A DNA stretch of 28,754 bases from Saccoglossus kowalevskii (lineage: Eukaryota; Hemichordata; Enteropneusta; Harrimaniidae), in the NCBI RefSeq assembly GCF_000003605.2, contig NW_003105117.1, forward strand, positions 7,046 to 35,799, in the 5' to 3' direction. Positions within the stretch are counted from its first letter, which is position 1; each line of letters starts with the position of its first letter. Of the stretch, positions 16,931 through 27,138 are shown in pieces. The position numbers and the translations under genes are program-made. The notes under the pieces are model-generated. The model worked only from the letters and a program-made list of their open reading frames with translations, was not told the DNA's origin and searched no databases.

Positions 16931-17695
16931 TTTCGCCTCCTTTGCTGCCAGACCTTGGTTCTGCAAGGTCGCATATTTACATTAAAATGGTAGTTCAAAA
17001 TGTATCTAAAATGTACAAACTGTTTGCTAACCAAAACGCAGACCCTCTATTCCTGTGACCAACAGTTCCATTTTTGATATGCAAGTGTCATTTTGGAAAA
17101 GTAACTTGAAAGATTTTCGTTTTTCGGCTTATAGAGGTGAAAGTGGGATTATATTCTATCAGCATTTATCTCAACTCTAACTGGATTTATCATTGGACAA
17201 AGACATTCCCTTTATTATTATAAATATTCATAAATTTCACAATTCAATTGGCCGATTGAATCATAACACTGGAACGTTTCCAAATGACGCCATTGCTCAC
17301 TGTGCTCGTTGATAGACTGGTTTAATTCAATTGCTAACCTGAGTGAAATTTACAAATATTTTTGCATAAAGATGAAGGGATTATTGTTGCTACGTCAAAA
17401 ATACCGGTATAATTGCTAAATTTAGGAGCTTTGATGGAAAGTGCATAAGCAATACATCAGAATGTAAAATTAAAAGATTTGGCTTCTTCGTGCCTTTTTT
17501 TAAAAACTGATTTCTGTAGAAATCCAACTTCATATGAATCATGAGAAAATAAATGAAAATACACCATTTGTTCTCATTGGAATGCCGATATTTTGTTAAA
17601 AAAAAACATATCAAATTCTACAAGTATGTTGTCATTAGGAAATTATAGCATACTGATATTCTGCTTAGCTCACTGGCGGGTTTCAAAAATGTTGA
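16931..17695. other. Region without a recognised gene
   Basis: AT-rich. The minus-strand frame at 17390-17614 has no recognisable features. From about 17670 the sequence changes to a GC-richer, repeat-like style (GGGGGCAAGCTCCCC). Confidence 0.35.
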
Positions 17696-17870
17696 ATGTG
17701 CATGTTGAGGGGGCAAGCTCCCCTTAAAAATCTGGACCCTCTGAAACACTATTTCCTGCATTTTGAGGGGCAAATTTCGTTTACACAAAGGGGTTCAGTT
17801 CGATTTTTTCCAAGAGGCGACCACCACATCTGCCCCCCCGTGCCGCCGCCACTGCTAGCGAATGGGTTAT

Positions 17871-17938
17871 CACAGTCCCTCTATGATAGAGCATGGAAGG
17901 TACTAACGTTAGTACCTTCCATGGATAGAGGGACTGTG
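17871..17938. repeat. 68-bp cruciform with a perfect 32-bp inner palindrome
   Basis: The inner part 17892-17923 is a perfect palindrome centred on TAACGTTA. The outer arms CACAGTCCCTCTAT (17871-17884) and ATAGAGGGACTGTG (17925-17938) also pair. The left side has a few extra bases. The same CACAGTCC / GGACTGTG arms appear shortened at 23528-23558 and 26728-26744. Confidence 0.88.
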
Positions 17939-17949
17939 GGGCAGCATAA

Positions 17950-18020
17950 TACTAATATTTTACACGCGTTATGTACGTCGCTATGAGCCCCATATCGAAC
18001 GCGACACGAAACGCCCATGT
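17950..18020. mobile_element. Fragment of the TTAA-type MITE family
   Basis: It carries the family core ATTTTACACGCGTT, ACGTCGCTATGAG and CCCATATCGAACG, but no intact terminal repeats were found. It sits directly after the cruciform, the same neighbours as near 23.2-23.6 kb and 26.7-27.1 kb. Confidence 0.65.
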
Positions 18021-18069
18021 CAGGTTCAGGGATGCAGTTATTATAATTCGTAATATTGAAATATTGATC

Positions 18070-19455
18070 AGTCGTAAGTAAGTAAGTAAATAACTTTGAT
18101 TTCGTATCCTTATTGGGATCTTGAAAATAATACAATAACGAATGTTGTTTAAATAAACAACAGCTAGCTAAAAAGTAACAAAACAATTAGAACATTAGAT
18201 CAATAAGTAAAACAGAACAAAAGTAAACAAATACAAGAAATGTAAAATTTAGTGATTATTTTGAGGCAGCTGGTGGTTTTTTTTAGTGTAATATCTCTGC
18301 GGTTAAAGCAGTTAAAAATGTATTTTGCATAGTCAGTAATTTCCTTGTCGGTAGAGATGAGAATTTTTATCATAATTTCTTCCTCAGCTACACCAGCTCC
18401 TCTCCTCTTTGTACCAGGAGTATCTTCTTTCCCATAATGCATTGTTCTGTACCAGGAGTATCTTCTCTCCCATGATGCATTGTTCTGTACCAGGAGTATC
18501 TTCTCTCCCATAATGCATTGTTCTGTACCAGGAGTATTTTCTCTCCCATGATGCATTGTTCTGTACCAGGAGTATCTTCTCTCCCATAATGCATTGTTCT
18601 GTTGGTGCAGTTTGCATTTTAGCAGAAAGTGTTTCTCGTCTTCTACTTCATCAAGATCACAGACTTCGCATTTTCTATGGTTAATGTCAATATTTTTGTA
18701 CCGCCCCATTTCTATCTGTAAGGTATGGGCACTTAGCACGTAGTTTTGTTAGGGCTGACCAATGGTTGGGATTTTTAACTACTGTTAGATATTTTTCATA
18801 GGTGTAATCCTTTTTCAGTAATCTGTAGGTTCTAAGTTTGTTTTTATGATTTTTAGATTTATTGTCATCATACATGCTGTTTTCAGCGACTGTTTTAAAA
18901 CGTTTAATGAGTCTATCTAAAATTACATTGTGTCCATGCGTCACCAAGGTCTAGAAAGCTCAGGATGGTTTTTATTCCTGTTACCCAATTTTGTATGCCT
19001 GCATCATCTAGCTGTATGCCCAGCTGGTAAGCTTCATGAACTAATGTATTATGATCCATGTCGTTTAATAGCATCCAATATTTCAGCATTTGCCTTATAC
19101 TTGAGATGGCAAGTGCAAGCCTACCAAGCTCAAGCAAGCATGCTAAATGTGTTGCTTTGCTGTTGATTTTTAATAAGGACTTGCTGAATTTAATATGTAA
19201 CTTTTCCATGGGTGATTTGAGATTTGTCAAGAAGCTTCCTTTGTTAATAATGCAATCGGACCAAATTTCACAACAGTACAGCAGAATTGGTTTGATCATT
19301 GCATCAAACATCTTTAAATGGATTTCTACTGGAATGTAGTTTTCGGAGAACAGCATTTGGTTCATTTTGAAGCATGTTTTCATGGATCTATTTTTGAGGT
19401 CTTCTTGTGCTTTGTCAAGTTTGCCTGTTGTGTTTAATTTCATTCCCAAATATGA
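18070..19455 (-). pseudogene. 5'-truncated, frameshifted non-LTR retrotransposon (LINE), C-terminal part of ORF2
   Basis: Minus-strand reading begins near 19449 (LGMKLNTTGKLDKAQEDL, a typical post-catalytic RT segment) with PVEIHLKMFDAMIKPILLY and YCCEIWSD. Near 18930 the frame shifts (DAWTQC to LIKRFKTVAENS), and again near 18735 (ALTKLRA to LSAHTLQIEMGRYKNI). A zinc-knuckle-like CEVCDLDEVEDEKHFLLKC (C-x2-C...H-x4-C) follows, then a minisatellite, then YAKYIFNCFNRRD and a stop at 18200. The 3' end is a TTAC-type short repeat (18070-18085). Family knowledge: this order (RT thumb, C-terminal zinc finger, AKY..F..R ending) is common in CR1/L2-like LINEs. The catalytic RT core and endonuclease are missing, so the copy is dead. 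Confidence 0.85.
18411..18604. repeat. 38-bp minisatellite inside the LINE ORF (five units)
   Basis: GTACCAGGAGTATCTTCT starts at 18411, 18449, 18487, 18525 and 18563, exactly 38 bp apart. The units differ at one or two sites (CATAATGC or CATGATGC). It lies between the zinc-knuckle segment and the ORF end on the minus strand. Confidence 0.95.
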
Positions 19456-20135
19456 CGTAAGTATATTGCGTGTTTATTATTAAGTTTTATAAAGTATATA
19501 TGTTTGGCAGTTGTTCATTTGACGGGTCAGATTTGTTGTCATTTTGTTCAGATTCTTTTCCAGAAATTACTCATTTATTTCGGTCATGTTACTTATTGTT
19601 CTTGCTGTACGTTCATTCTATGCCTCGTTTATTTTCTGTAACCGATACTTCCGGTCAGTCTATGGATGATGACCAAGGATTACACATTCACGTATCAGGA
19701 GCGTCGTGTACATCCGGGTATTTTTTCTTATCTGATCATCGGCCCAATGTACATCTACATAACATACATTGTATGCACGCAAGCAACCGCGGCAGAGTAA
19801 TATTTTAGGTAAAACTCATCGGCGCGCAAATAGTATTGTCGGAGCTCTATCTTAAAAACAATACGGTTTAATTCCGCAAATCGTCTGATACTCGTACGTT
19901 TACAGTCTTTAACCCCACAGACTTATGCCATTTTCAAAAAATAAAAATTCATATACGTAAATGTAAATAACATTTTGTGCGTGTTTAAATAATCTTGTGT
20001 AAAACTTTGTATGATTTATCGTAAATGAATCGTTTTTCGAGTATTATTCATCATTGACAATTTTGAGAAAGGGTACATATCAGATCAGAACAAATTCAAA
20101 CATTGCTTGTAAAATTGATTGCATATGGTGTCGTC

Positions 20136-20183
20136 TGCTGTCCAATGTCATTTGCTGTCCAATGTCATTTGCTGTCCAATGTC
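20136..20183. repeat. 17-bp tandem triplet
   Basis: TGCTGTCCAATGTCATT starts at 20136, 20153 and 20170; the third copy diverges at its end. Confidence 0.85.
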
Positions 20184-20252
20184 GCGTATTCAATTCATAT
20201 TATGTTTCTTATTGTTCAGTTTTTAGCAAACAAATTATCCCAACTTTTCGTT

Positions 20253-20292
20253 TCAAGAGTGTCACACTCTTGATGATGACATAAGTCATCAT
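20253..20292. repeat. Two abutting hairpins
   Basis: TCAAGAGTG/CACTCTTGA (9-bp arms, 3-nt loop) is followed at once by ATGATGAC/GTCATCAT (8-bp arms, 4-nt loop). They share one base at the junction, and a T run follows. Confidence 0.8.
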
Positions 20293-21341
20293 TTTTTGAA
20301 CTTTTCATCCAGGAAATATATTTGTGTCAGAAAAAATGCAAAAAGTGACATTTTAGGAACAAATTTCATTGGAATTCATGTTAAACATTTAAAAAAGTAG
20401 TAATTCTTAATAATTCGTGGCAACTATAAGTACCCATTTTATTACAACATATCATTTTTTACCGAAATGAGACATTTTTTTATTAACAAAACAACTGTAA
20501 ACGGCTAAAACATGACACATGTTCGTGTATTGGTCGTGTGGTTCAGTGTGAAATGTAGTTCGGTGATTGTCCGTTTGTAACTGGGTATTCTGAATCACAA
20601 CAAAACAAACCACACTGTGATGGTGATACCGCGATACCCGCAATCCACGGTACTTCACGATGTTGCCAATCGGTGCATGATACGATCACATGATGTCATC
20701 GTATCTGTTAACCATTAATCCTACACCACACCTGCATTCTGGACTGCGGAGTACCGTCCAACTTGATTATCTATACATCCATGTACATTATACATACAAA
20801 CAGTTGATTTGTTATTTAATCGTCTTGACTAGTCTCTCAAACTAAAACCAAACTCACTGTGACGTCAGAAAACTATCCGGACTGTGAGTATGATTTTGTA
20901 AACGCTGCCTGACCTTTGGAACATAACGGTTCATTTATTTAAAATAATATATATCACAGGTATGTGAACTTCGTTGTTTTATACTCGACATTTATTCTGT
21001 ATCCTGTATATTTACTATGTGCATATCTTGATAGCATTATTCCCACCTTCTACTGAAACGTTTAGATGGGTTGTACCCATTACCTTAGCTTATTACCGAG
21101 GTCAACATGGCGTACACGATCAAAGTTGAAGTTTGTTTAAAAATGAGTTACTCACGTGACTTCATTATGTTGTTTATATTTACATTTCTTTTTTTCCATT
21201 ATGATCCAGAAATTTGTCCTCAAACGAGTTCTTTCCTTGGCGTTCGTCACAGACGCCTTTTTAGAGAATTGTTGCCGTCCCCAGGTCTCGTCCTTTCTTT
21301 GCCAGTCGACGCCACAGAAACACGGCGCGGCACCATGTTTG

Positions 21342-21356
21342 CCCCCCCCCCCCCCC
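21342..21356. repeat. Homopolymer of 15 C
   Basis: A run of C on the plus strand. Length may be affected by sequencing error or polymorphism. Confidence 0.9.
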
Positions 21357-22095
21357 ACTGTGTCAATGGTCATTCGCGTCACAGTGTGATATTACGACTT
21401 ACTGCCTATATGTAGTGATATTATCTATTGGAAATCATCAGTTAACGTTGTTCAGGTCAACATGGCGTCAAATTAAATCTGGAATTGTGTTTAAAAATGC
21501 GAAAATGTTGATTAACAAAACATTATGGTAAAATATCTTAATTCATACTGTGTGTTTTCCTCTATGACAGTATAATTGCAGGATATGCAGAGTTGAAACA
21601 AACTACAAATCCGAAGTGAAATCAGCAAGTTAATAATTAATTAATATTTAATCAATTGTAGAATTGTTACTTTTAGGAGAAAATGAAAGAAAGAAACGAC
21701 GGTCACCGTGGGATATCGTTTCTCGTGTAACTAAACTGCTAATAACAAGATACAGGAACACAATTCCTATTTTGAATAAGTTTCAATATGTTAATTTTGA
21801 CTGGAATAGATCCAAATGTTCAACCATAGAAAAAAGCTTTAAGATATTTTACATTAAGTTTAAATTTTCTAAAGTTCAGGTTTAGTAGTACCAACAAGAA
21901 TACAGATGGATTCGTGCCATCGTCATTGAGAATATACGTTTGAAAATAAGTGATAACATTCTGGTTATTAGATCTTAGAGTCAGGTTTATGACTCTGGTC
22001 ATAAAGTTTCGTGTTTCGTCATACTGATATCGGTCGATCAATGTATTTCTACGGTGTGTATTGACTCATTTATATTGACTTGTTATTGTTTCCAG

Positions 22096-22529
22096 GACAA
22101 CCATCAATTCTACAATGTCATCATCTCAAAAGAAGCGAGCACGACAGCAGCAAGGCGATGTCAACAAATGCGTCAAATACAGCATATTTTTCTACAACTT
22201 CGTCTTCTGGGTGATCGGTACCTTTCTTCTTGCATTTGGCGTGTGGGGTCTTGTCAGCAAACAGAGCGCCACCATCGACGAGATCACAGGATTAGTTGTT
22301 GACCCGATGTGGATGTTCATTGCACTAGGAAGTGTGATTTTCATTGTATCGTTTTCAGGATGTATTGGCGCTCTACGTGAGAACACGTGCTTACTTAATT
22401 TTTTCTGTTTAGCTTTGGGTGTGATTATGATATTGGAGATAACTGCCGTAGTGCTGGCATTCGTTTATAGGGATGAAGTGGGTGATTTGATTGGAGATTG
22501 GATAGAGAACGCCATCTACGATTACACTG
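22096..22529 (+). CDS. TSPAN5-like: Tetraspanin first coding exon (5' UTR tail, spans 1-3, start of large loop)
   Basis: The acceptor TTTCCAG ends at 22095, followed by 19 nt of 5' UTR. The ATG is at 22115 and the donor GTGAGT starts at 22530. There are 415 coding nt, ending in phase 1 after YDYT. One exon holds three membrane spans. Confidence 0.9.
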
Positions 22530-24187
22530 GTGAGTAGTGCGCCCTCTACCTATAATCATTACACACCTCTCAATATCTACTTTGACACCTGACTACAAAC
22601 ACACAGAGTTCAGATAAATATTGAATAAATATTTGCATACTTTTGTCACCATTCAAAAATAATAAAAACAAACATAATTTTTGTCATATTTTTTTTTTCA
22701 AAACTTTTTAACAAAGCCAACGGAAAATTAAGTCCATTTGGTTCAAAATTAACTAAGAAGATATAGAAAATACGCGTAAATAAGAAAAATTATCGGGAAA
22801 CAACTGAATATAGCGCTCAAAGAAGGTAAATTTTGTTTAGAAAATCAATCGATAAAGAGAAAGCAATCAAATATCTGTTCTACCAATGTTTAATTTCAGA
22901 GGATCCTGATATTAACTTTCTGTTGGATGAGATGCAGACTAGTTTGAAATGCTGTGGAGCCAATCACCCTGACGACTGGGATAACAATGTGTAAGCTATC
23001 TTCCTGTAATGATATATTTTAAAAACATCGAAATACTACTTCAAGTTCAAAATATACTGGCACCATTGATACCTTCAGACTGTTTCTATTGAGTCCGTCA
23101 CGGTCGGGATTGGGCGTCACGGTCACATATATACTTAAAGTGCAGTAGTCGTCGCGCAGCGCGTGTTCGAATTTCATGTAAATAAACAATGTATTTCACA
23201 CGCGTTGTAGACGTCGCTATGAGTCCCATATCGAACAGGACGCGGCACGAAGACTGCCGCCCATTAATTTTCAGGGATTACAAGTTAGCTCGATGGTACA
23301 GCAAACATCCTGAATTATTTGTTTATATGTCACATCCCTCTTTCATGAAGTCTATGCGGCAAATCACTAAACATCGGTACATAAGCTTGAACGTAAGCAC
23401 ACATATGTATAGGGGAAATGGTGTGAACAGACACGTATGTTATCACTACCCTCAGATACTATTAAACCTCTGTCAGAGATAAACCTACCGCATACATGCA
23501 CACTGGAACTTTGAGATTTTCGATTTACCACAGTCCATAGTCTATACAGGGACTGTGGATTTACGTATTTTTGTTTGCGAGCAATCTAAAGCATATCAAT
23601 TCTTTCGCTAGAATATGTGCCACATTTGACACGGGAAACATGAATGCAGCGCGCGTTCGAATTTTATGTAAATAAACAATGTATTTTACACGCGTTGTAC
23701 ACGTTGCTATGAGTCCCATATCGAACAGAACGCGGCGCGACGACCACCGCCCTTTAACAATATTATTGCGCAATCAGAGAAACGCCGGTCAGACGGCGTG
23801 ATTGTAATATTCTCGTCTCATCTCGTCACATACTTACGTACATTGAACACGACAATTAATAAAATAATATTAATTGTTTTCAGATATTTCAACTGTTCGT
23901 CGCCTGCTGTAATGGCGTGTGGTGTGCCGCACTCTTGTTGCCGACCGGAAGAAGACGGCGGCGTTAATAACAAGCAATGCGGTTACGGTATTCGTGCATT
24001 ACCGGAAGTCCAATGGCATAACTACATTTGGATCGAGGGGTGTGTGGATCTAATACATTTTTGGTTATTACAGAACATTATAATCATAACTGTCGTCATA
24101 GGAATCATTCTGATTCTTCAAATCATTTCAATTTTTTTTGTGCGAAATTTAGTTGGAGATATTCAAATGATAAAGGCTCTCTGGTGA
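22115..24187 (+). CDS. TSPAN5-like: TspanC8-subgroup tetraspanin (TSPAN5/14/17-like), complete three-exon ORF
   Basis: Exons 22115-22529, 22900-22990 and 23884-24187 total 810 nt and encode 269 residues. Predicted membrane spans are about residues 24-46, 64-88, 93-116 and 232-256, with polar residues N28, E108 and Q248 in the spans as usual for tetraspanins. The short GCIGALREN loop lies between spans 2 and 3. The large loop (about 117-231) has the CCG motif (156-158) and PHSCC (184-188). Its eight cysteines are 156, 157, 173, 181, 187, 188, 201 and 222, which defines TspanC8. N172-C-S is a possible glycosylation sequon. The C-terminus NLVGDIQMIKALW resembles the QNLVSDI ending of TSPAN5/17. 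Family knowledge: TspanC8 proteins carry the metalloprotease ADAM10 out of the ER and influence Notch and other shedding. The start ATG has A at -3. The 19 nt before it follow an acceptor at 22095, so at least one non-coding 5' exon lies upstream and was not located. Which vertebrate paralogue is closest is a by-eye judgement. Confidence 0.93.
22900..22990 (+). CDS. TSPAN5-like: Tetraspanin second coding exon (CCG motif)
   Basis: The exon is 91 nt: two bases, 29 codons and two bases. The acceptor TTTCAG ends at 22899 and the donor GTAAGC starts at 22991. It encodes DPDINFLLDEMQ, the LKCCGA motif and DDWDNN. The frame does not open with ATG, so it is missed by simple ORF calls. Confidence 0.92.
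23139..23263. mobile_element. TTAA-type MITE, copy C, in tetraspanin intron 2
   Basis: This 125-bp element is flanked by TTAA on both sides (23135-23138 and 23264-23267). The ends are AGTGCAGTAGTCGTC and GAAGACTGCCGCCC. The core matches copies A, D and the fragment at 17950. Confidence 0.82.
23268..23583. repeat. Dispersed repeat body adjoining MITE copy C
   Basis: The segment runs from TTTCAGGGATTACAAG to TTTTTGTTTGCGAGCA. It is repeated in inverted orientation at 26701-27005, next to MITE copy D. It includes the short CCACAGTCC...GGACTGTGG hairpin at 23528-23558. The open frame across it (23189-23482) has its opposite-strand mirror at 26662-26946, as expected from the inverted duplication, so it is not evidence of a gene. 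Confidence 0.8.
23646..23753. mobile_element. TTAA-type MITE, copy B, left end missing
   Basis: It lies in the same orientation as copy C, from GCAGCGCGCGTTCG to GACCACCGCCCT, followed by TTAA (23754-23757). The first 17 bp of the element are absent. Confidence 0.75.
23884..24187 (+). CDS. TSPAN5-like: Tetraspanin last exon (rest of large loop, span 4, tail)
   Basis: The acceptor TTTTCAG ends at 23883. One base completes V169, then 100 codons and TGA. It carries YFNC, ACGVPHSCC, QCGYG, EGC and the fourth span. An open frame runs upstream into the intron, but the splice phase and family similarity set the start at 23884. Confidence 0.92.
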
Positions 24188-24666
24188 ACAATTTAAGCTG
24201 TTTGTTATTAATAAGTGTCAGTTTTTTACTCACCTGTCCACAATCGCAATTAGATTGTAGAAAGCGAATAATATAGAACAATATCGGGGATTAGAGTCAC
24301 GTGATATTTACGTCAGAGCACTTCATTAAATGCACCATTTTTGGGGTCTTTTTTCGTAATATATCGTGTTGTTATCGCTAAAATAATCTTTAATTTTTTT
24401 CACACAAACCTTGGAATAGCGAATGTTAGTTTTGAGTGACGTAGTGCTAACGTGCGCTGAAAACAAACAACAAGCAAACAAACAAACAAGATGCGAAATA
24501 GCTCACTAGTTAATGAGTATACGTATATAATAACATGCGCATCGAAATCCACAAATATAGCAAACAAATGTGTGTTTCTTTTAACAAAGACGACAAAGAG
24601 TTTACAAATTTTGTCAGAATTGTTTTGAACATGTCAATATTATTTGTCAAATCAAGAAAGAATATT

Positions 24667-24672
24667 AATAAA
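24667..24672 (+). promoter_or_regulatory. Candidate poly(A) signal of the tetraspanin gene
   Basis: This is the first AATAAA I found after the tetraspanin stop, about 480 nt downstream. The region is AT-rich, so the hexamer could be chance. Confidence 0.25.
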
Positions 24673-25403
24673 AAAAGTTGTATAATTTTTTGAATATCTT
24701 CACTTTTATCGTATTTATTGTAATAGTGCAATGCTGTGACACAAATTTATGTGAAATCACCAACATATATAAATACTAAGAAATTGATGTGTGTTTGATT
24801 CAGGTTTTGTACTGTATGTCACTAACCAACCAAATGAACATATAATCAACAAATCTTTGAGCACTTATTTTATGATAAACATTAGTTTTATTACTGTTTT
24901 GCTGTGCTATGGTTCTATCACAACATATGCCTTGACACCAATCTTTTTCTGTACATCGTGTTTTAACAAGTGTGTTTAAAATGTATATGTGCTTGGCGAA
25001 AAATCTGACTTGACAATGGGATGATTTTACTTCTGCCCCTTTTAAAACACAACCCAGTCTTTAGTATTGTATGTTGTGCGATTCATGCATTAGTGTTATA
25101 CATGTGCTCAAGATATTAATAAGTTGTTGTATGTTGCTTATAAATGGAGAAATGATATGATAGTATTACCCGTATATTCTGCTGTAATAGAACTAAACTA
25201 TACAGAAATATTCGACTCTCGATTTTAGCCGGAATGAAATCTGCCAGTGATTTTTAATAAGATAGATTTCCATTTTCAATTGAATGTCGATGTCGATGGT
25301 GGCCTGAGTAGGTATTCTAATGAAAATCCAGATGTACACGTTGCATTGGTGTTCAGTAGATTTCAGTGGTTGTGGTCGTTTAGGAAATTATAATGTAAAT
25401 ATA

Positions 25404-25426
25404 TTATATATATATATATATATATA
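25404..25426. repeat. TA dinucleotide microsatellite
   Basis: About eleven TA units. Confidence 0.9.
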
Positions 25427-26700
25427 TGGTAATTAAATAATGTGAATTAAAAATATGTTTTTTATCTTATCTTGTCTCAGATTTGTTAAAACGCATATAG
25501 CATCCATCCACATCGTATGTGAACTGCGCATGCGCCGCTTACGTAACTCAAATGTCCAGTAGAAGTACGTCTTTCCCAGAAGACATATATAGTAGATAAT
25601 ATTTGCTAATTCTTGTTCTAAGTTACTAAAGAACGTGTGAGTCAAACATGTGACGTCATTACAATTCTTGGCACCAACATGTTGGTGTGGTTTCAAAACT
25701 TAGGCTGTAATGTTGTCCTGGACATTTTAATTTCGAAAAAGTTATTTTTCAATTTTTCGTCTCCTCGATGTCTGAATTTTTTTTTAGCTACCACTGCTAT
25801 TATAAGATTTTTTGCATTGTTTAATATATATCATGTATTACTGTTGTATCAACATTGATAATGACGGTTGTCATAGAGACAAGACAAATATTGAAATGTA
25901 AATTCAATATTCATTGAAGTTGGTCGAATTTTACTGTGAGCATATAAACAACAAGGTTTTGCTTCTCGTTGCGCGTATCAGTATGGAACCTACACATCAC
26001 TTATTTGTTGGCGCTTTACCATAACAGTGAAGAGCGCCACATACGATAGAACGGTTAAACTGTTTATTGCTATATATTTTATTTTTCTAAAGATACTTTT
26101 TGATGTTCCAAATCGCGTCGAACATTTTCTGAATTAAAAAAAAAAATGTTTTGAAGACTTATGACTGACATACATCAATCAAGTTGTTTTCAACCATCAT
26201 TGATTTTAAATTTATAAAACATTCGAAAGCATGTTATATAAAGGCATTCGTGTCTTCGTGAAATTCACTTTCCCAATTATTTCAAAACATTTCACATCAA
26301 TGTGTTATATTTGCTTTATTAGAAACACATCTTCTCCAATCGAAGCGCACATAAACCAACAATTACTTTTCTTGTATTATCACTGAAATGACTTATTTTG
26401 ACTATGGATATAAACCCTGGCTGTAACAATGCATATTGCGCGGTAACAATGTGTTTAAAATTATGGCGAATAATTTTGATAAGCTAATTAAATTTTAACG
26501 CAAATAAACATGTAGCGTAAAAGTGCAAAATATGGCAAAAATACTAAACGTAAAGGCCAAAAAATGTAAAAAAAACTTCTCTTTACATTTAGCCCTAAAA
26601 TTCTATATAAATATTATGCACATTTAATCAGTAATAAGATACTAAGATCAGATTTGTGGATTTAAAAAAAAAATGACAGATCAAATCTGAGCTTAAGTAA

Positions 26701-27134
26701 TGCTCGCAAACAAAAATACGTAAATCCACAGTCCCACTGTGGTAAATCGAAAATCTCAAAGTTCCAGTGTGCATCATGTATGCGGTAGATTTGTCTCTGA
26801 CAGAGGTTTAATAGTATCTGAGGGTAGTGATAACATACGTGTCTGTTCACACCATTTCCCCTATACATATGTGTGCTTACGTTCAAGCTTATGTGCCAAT
26901 GTTTAGTGATTTGCCGCATAGACTTCATGAAAGAGGGATGTGACATATGAACAAATAATTCAGGATGTTTGCTGTACCATCGAGCTTACTTGTAATCCCT
27001 GAAAATTAAAGGGCGGCAGTCGTCGTGCCGCGTCCTATTCGATATGGGACTCATAGCGACGTATACAACGCGTGTAAAATACATTGTTTATTTACATGAA
27101 ATTCGAACACGCGCTGTGCGACGATCACCGCGCT
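26701..27134. repeat. Inverted copy of the 23139-23583 unit (includes MITE copy D)
   Basis: Read in reverse it matches 23139-23583 closely along its length. It lacks roughly 11-14 bp inside the CCACAGT hairpin (26728-26744 here). MITE copy D occupies 27010-27134 (125 bp) with TTAA at 27006-27009 and 27135-27138. Confidence 0.85.
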
Positions 27135-27138
27135 TTAA

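Larger units (their letters stand above)
19456..22095. other. Region upstream of the tetraspanin coding exons
   Basis: No coding exon recognised. It must hold at least one non-coding 5' exon and the promoter of the tetraspanin gene, but I could not place them. CpG is moderately frequent at 19.6-19.9 kb and 21.1-21.4 kb. AGGTCAACATGGCGT occurs twice (about 21100 and 21452), each followed at some distance by TTTAAAAATG. Confidence 0.4.
24188..26700. other. Region downstream of the tetraspanin gene
   Basis: It should contain the 3' UTR. Otherwise I see an ACAA-type patch at 24462-24490, AT-rich sequence and a TA microsatellite. Open frames at 24791-24979, 25433-25696 and 25637-25858 have no recognisable features. 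Confidence 0.4.

Noticed and set aside
20273-20298. Rho-independent terminator
   Set aside because: Hairpin plus T run by shape only; the window is eukaryotic.
23189-23482. 97-residue frame, similar to the minus-strand frame at 26662-26946
   Set aside because: The similarity comes from an inverted repeat copy. The frame starts inside a MITE and has no recognisable domain.
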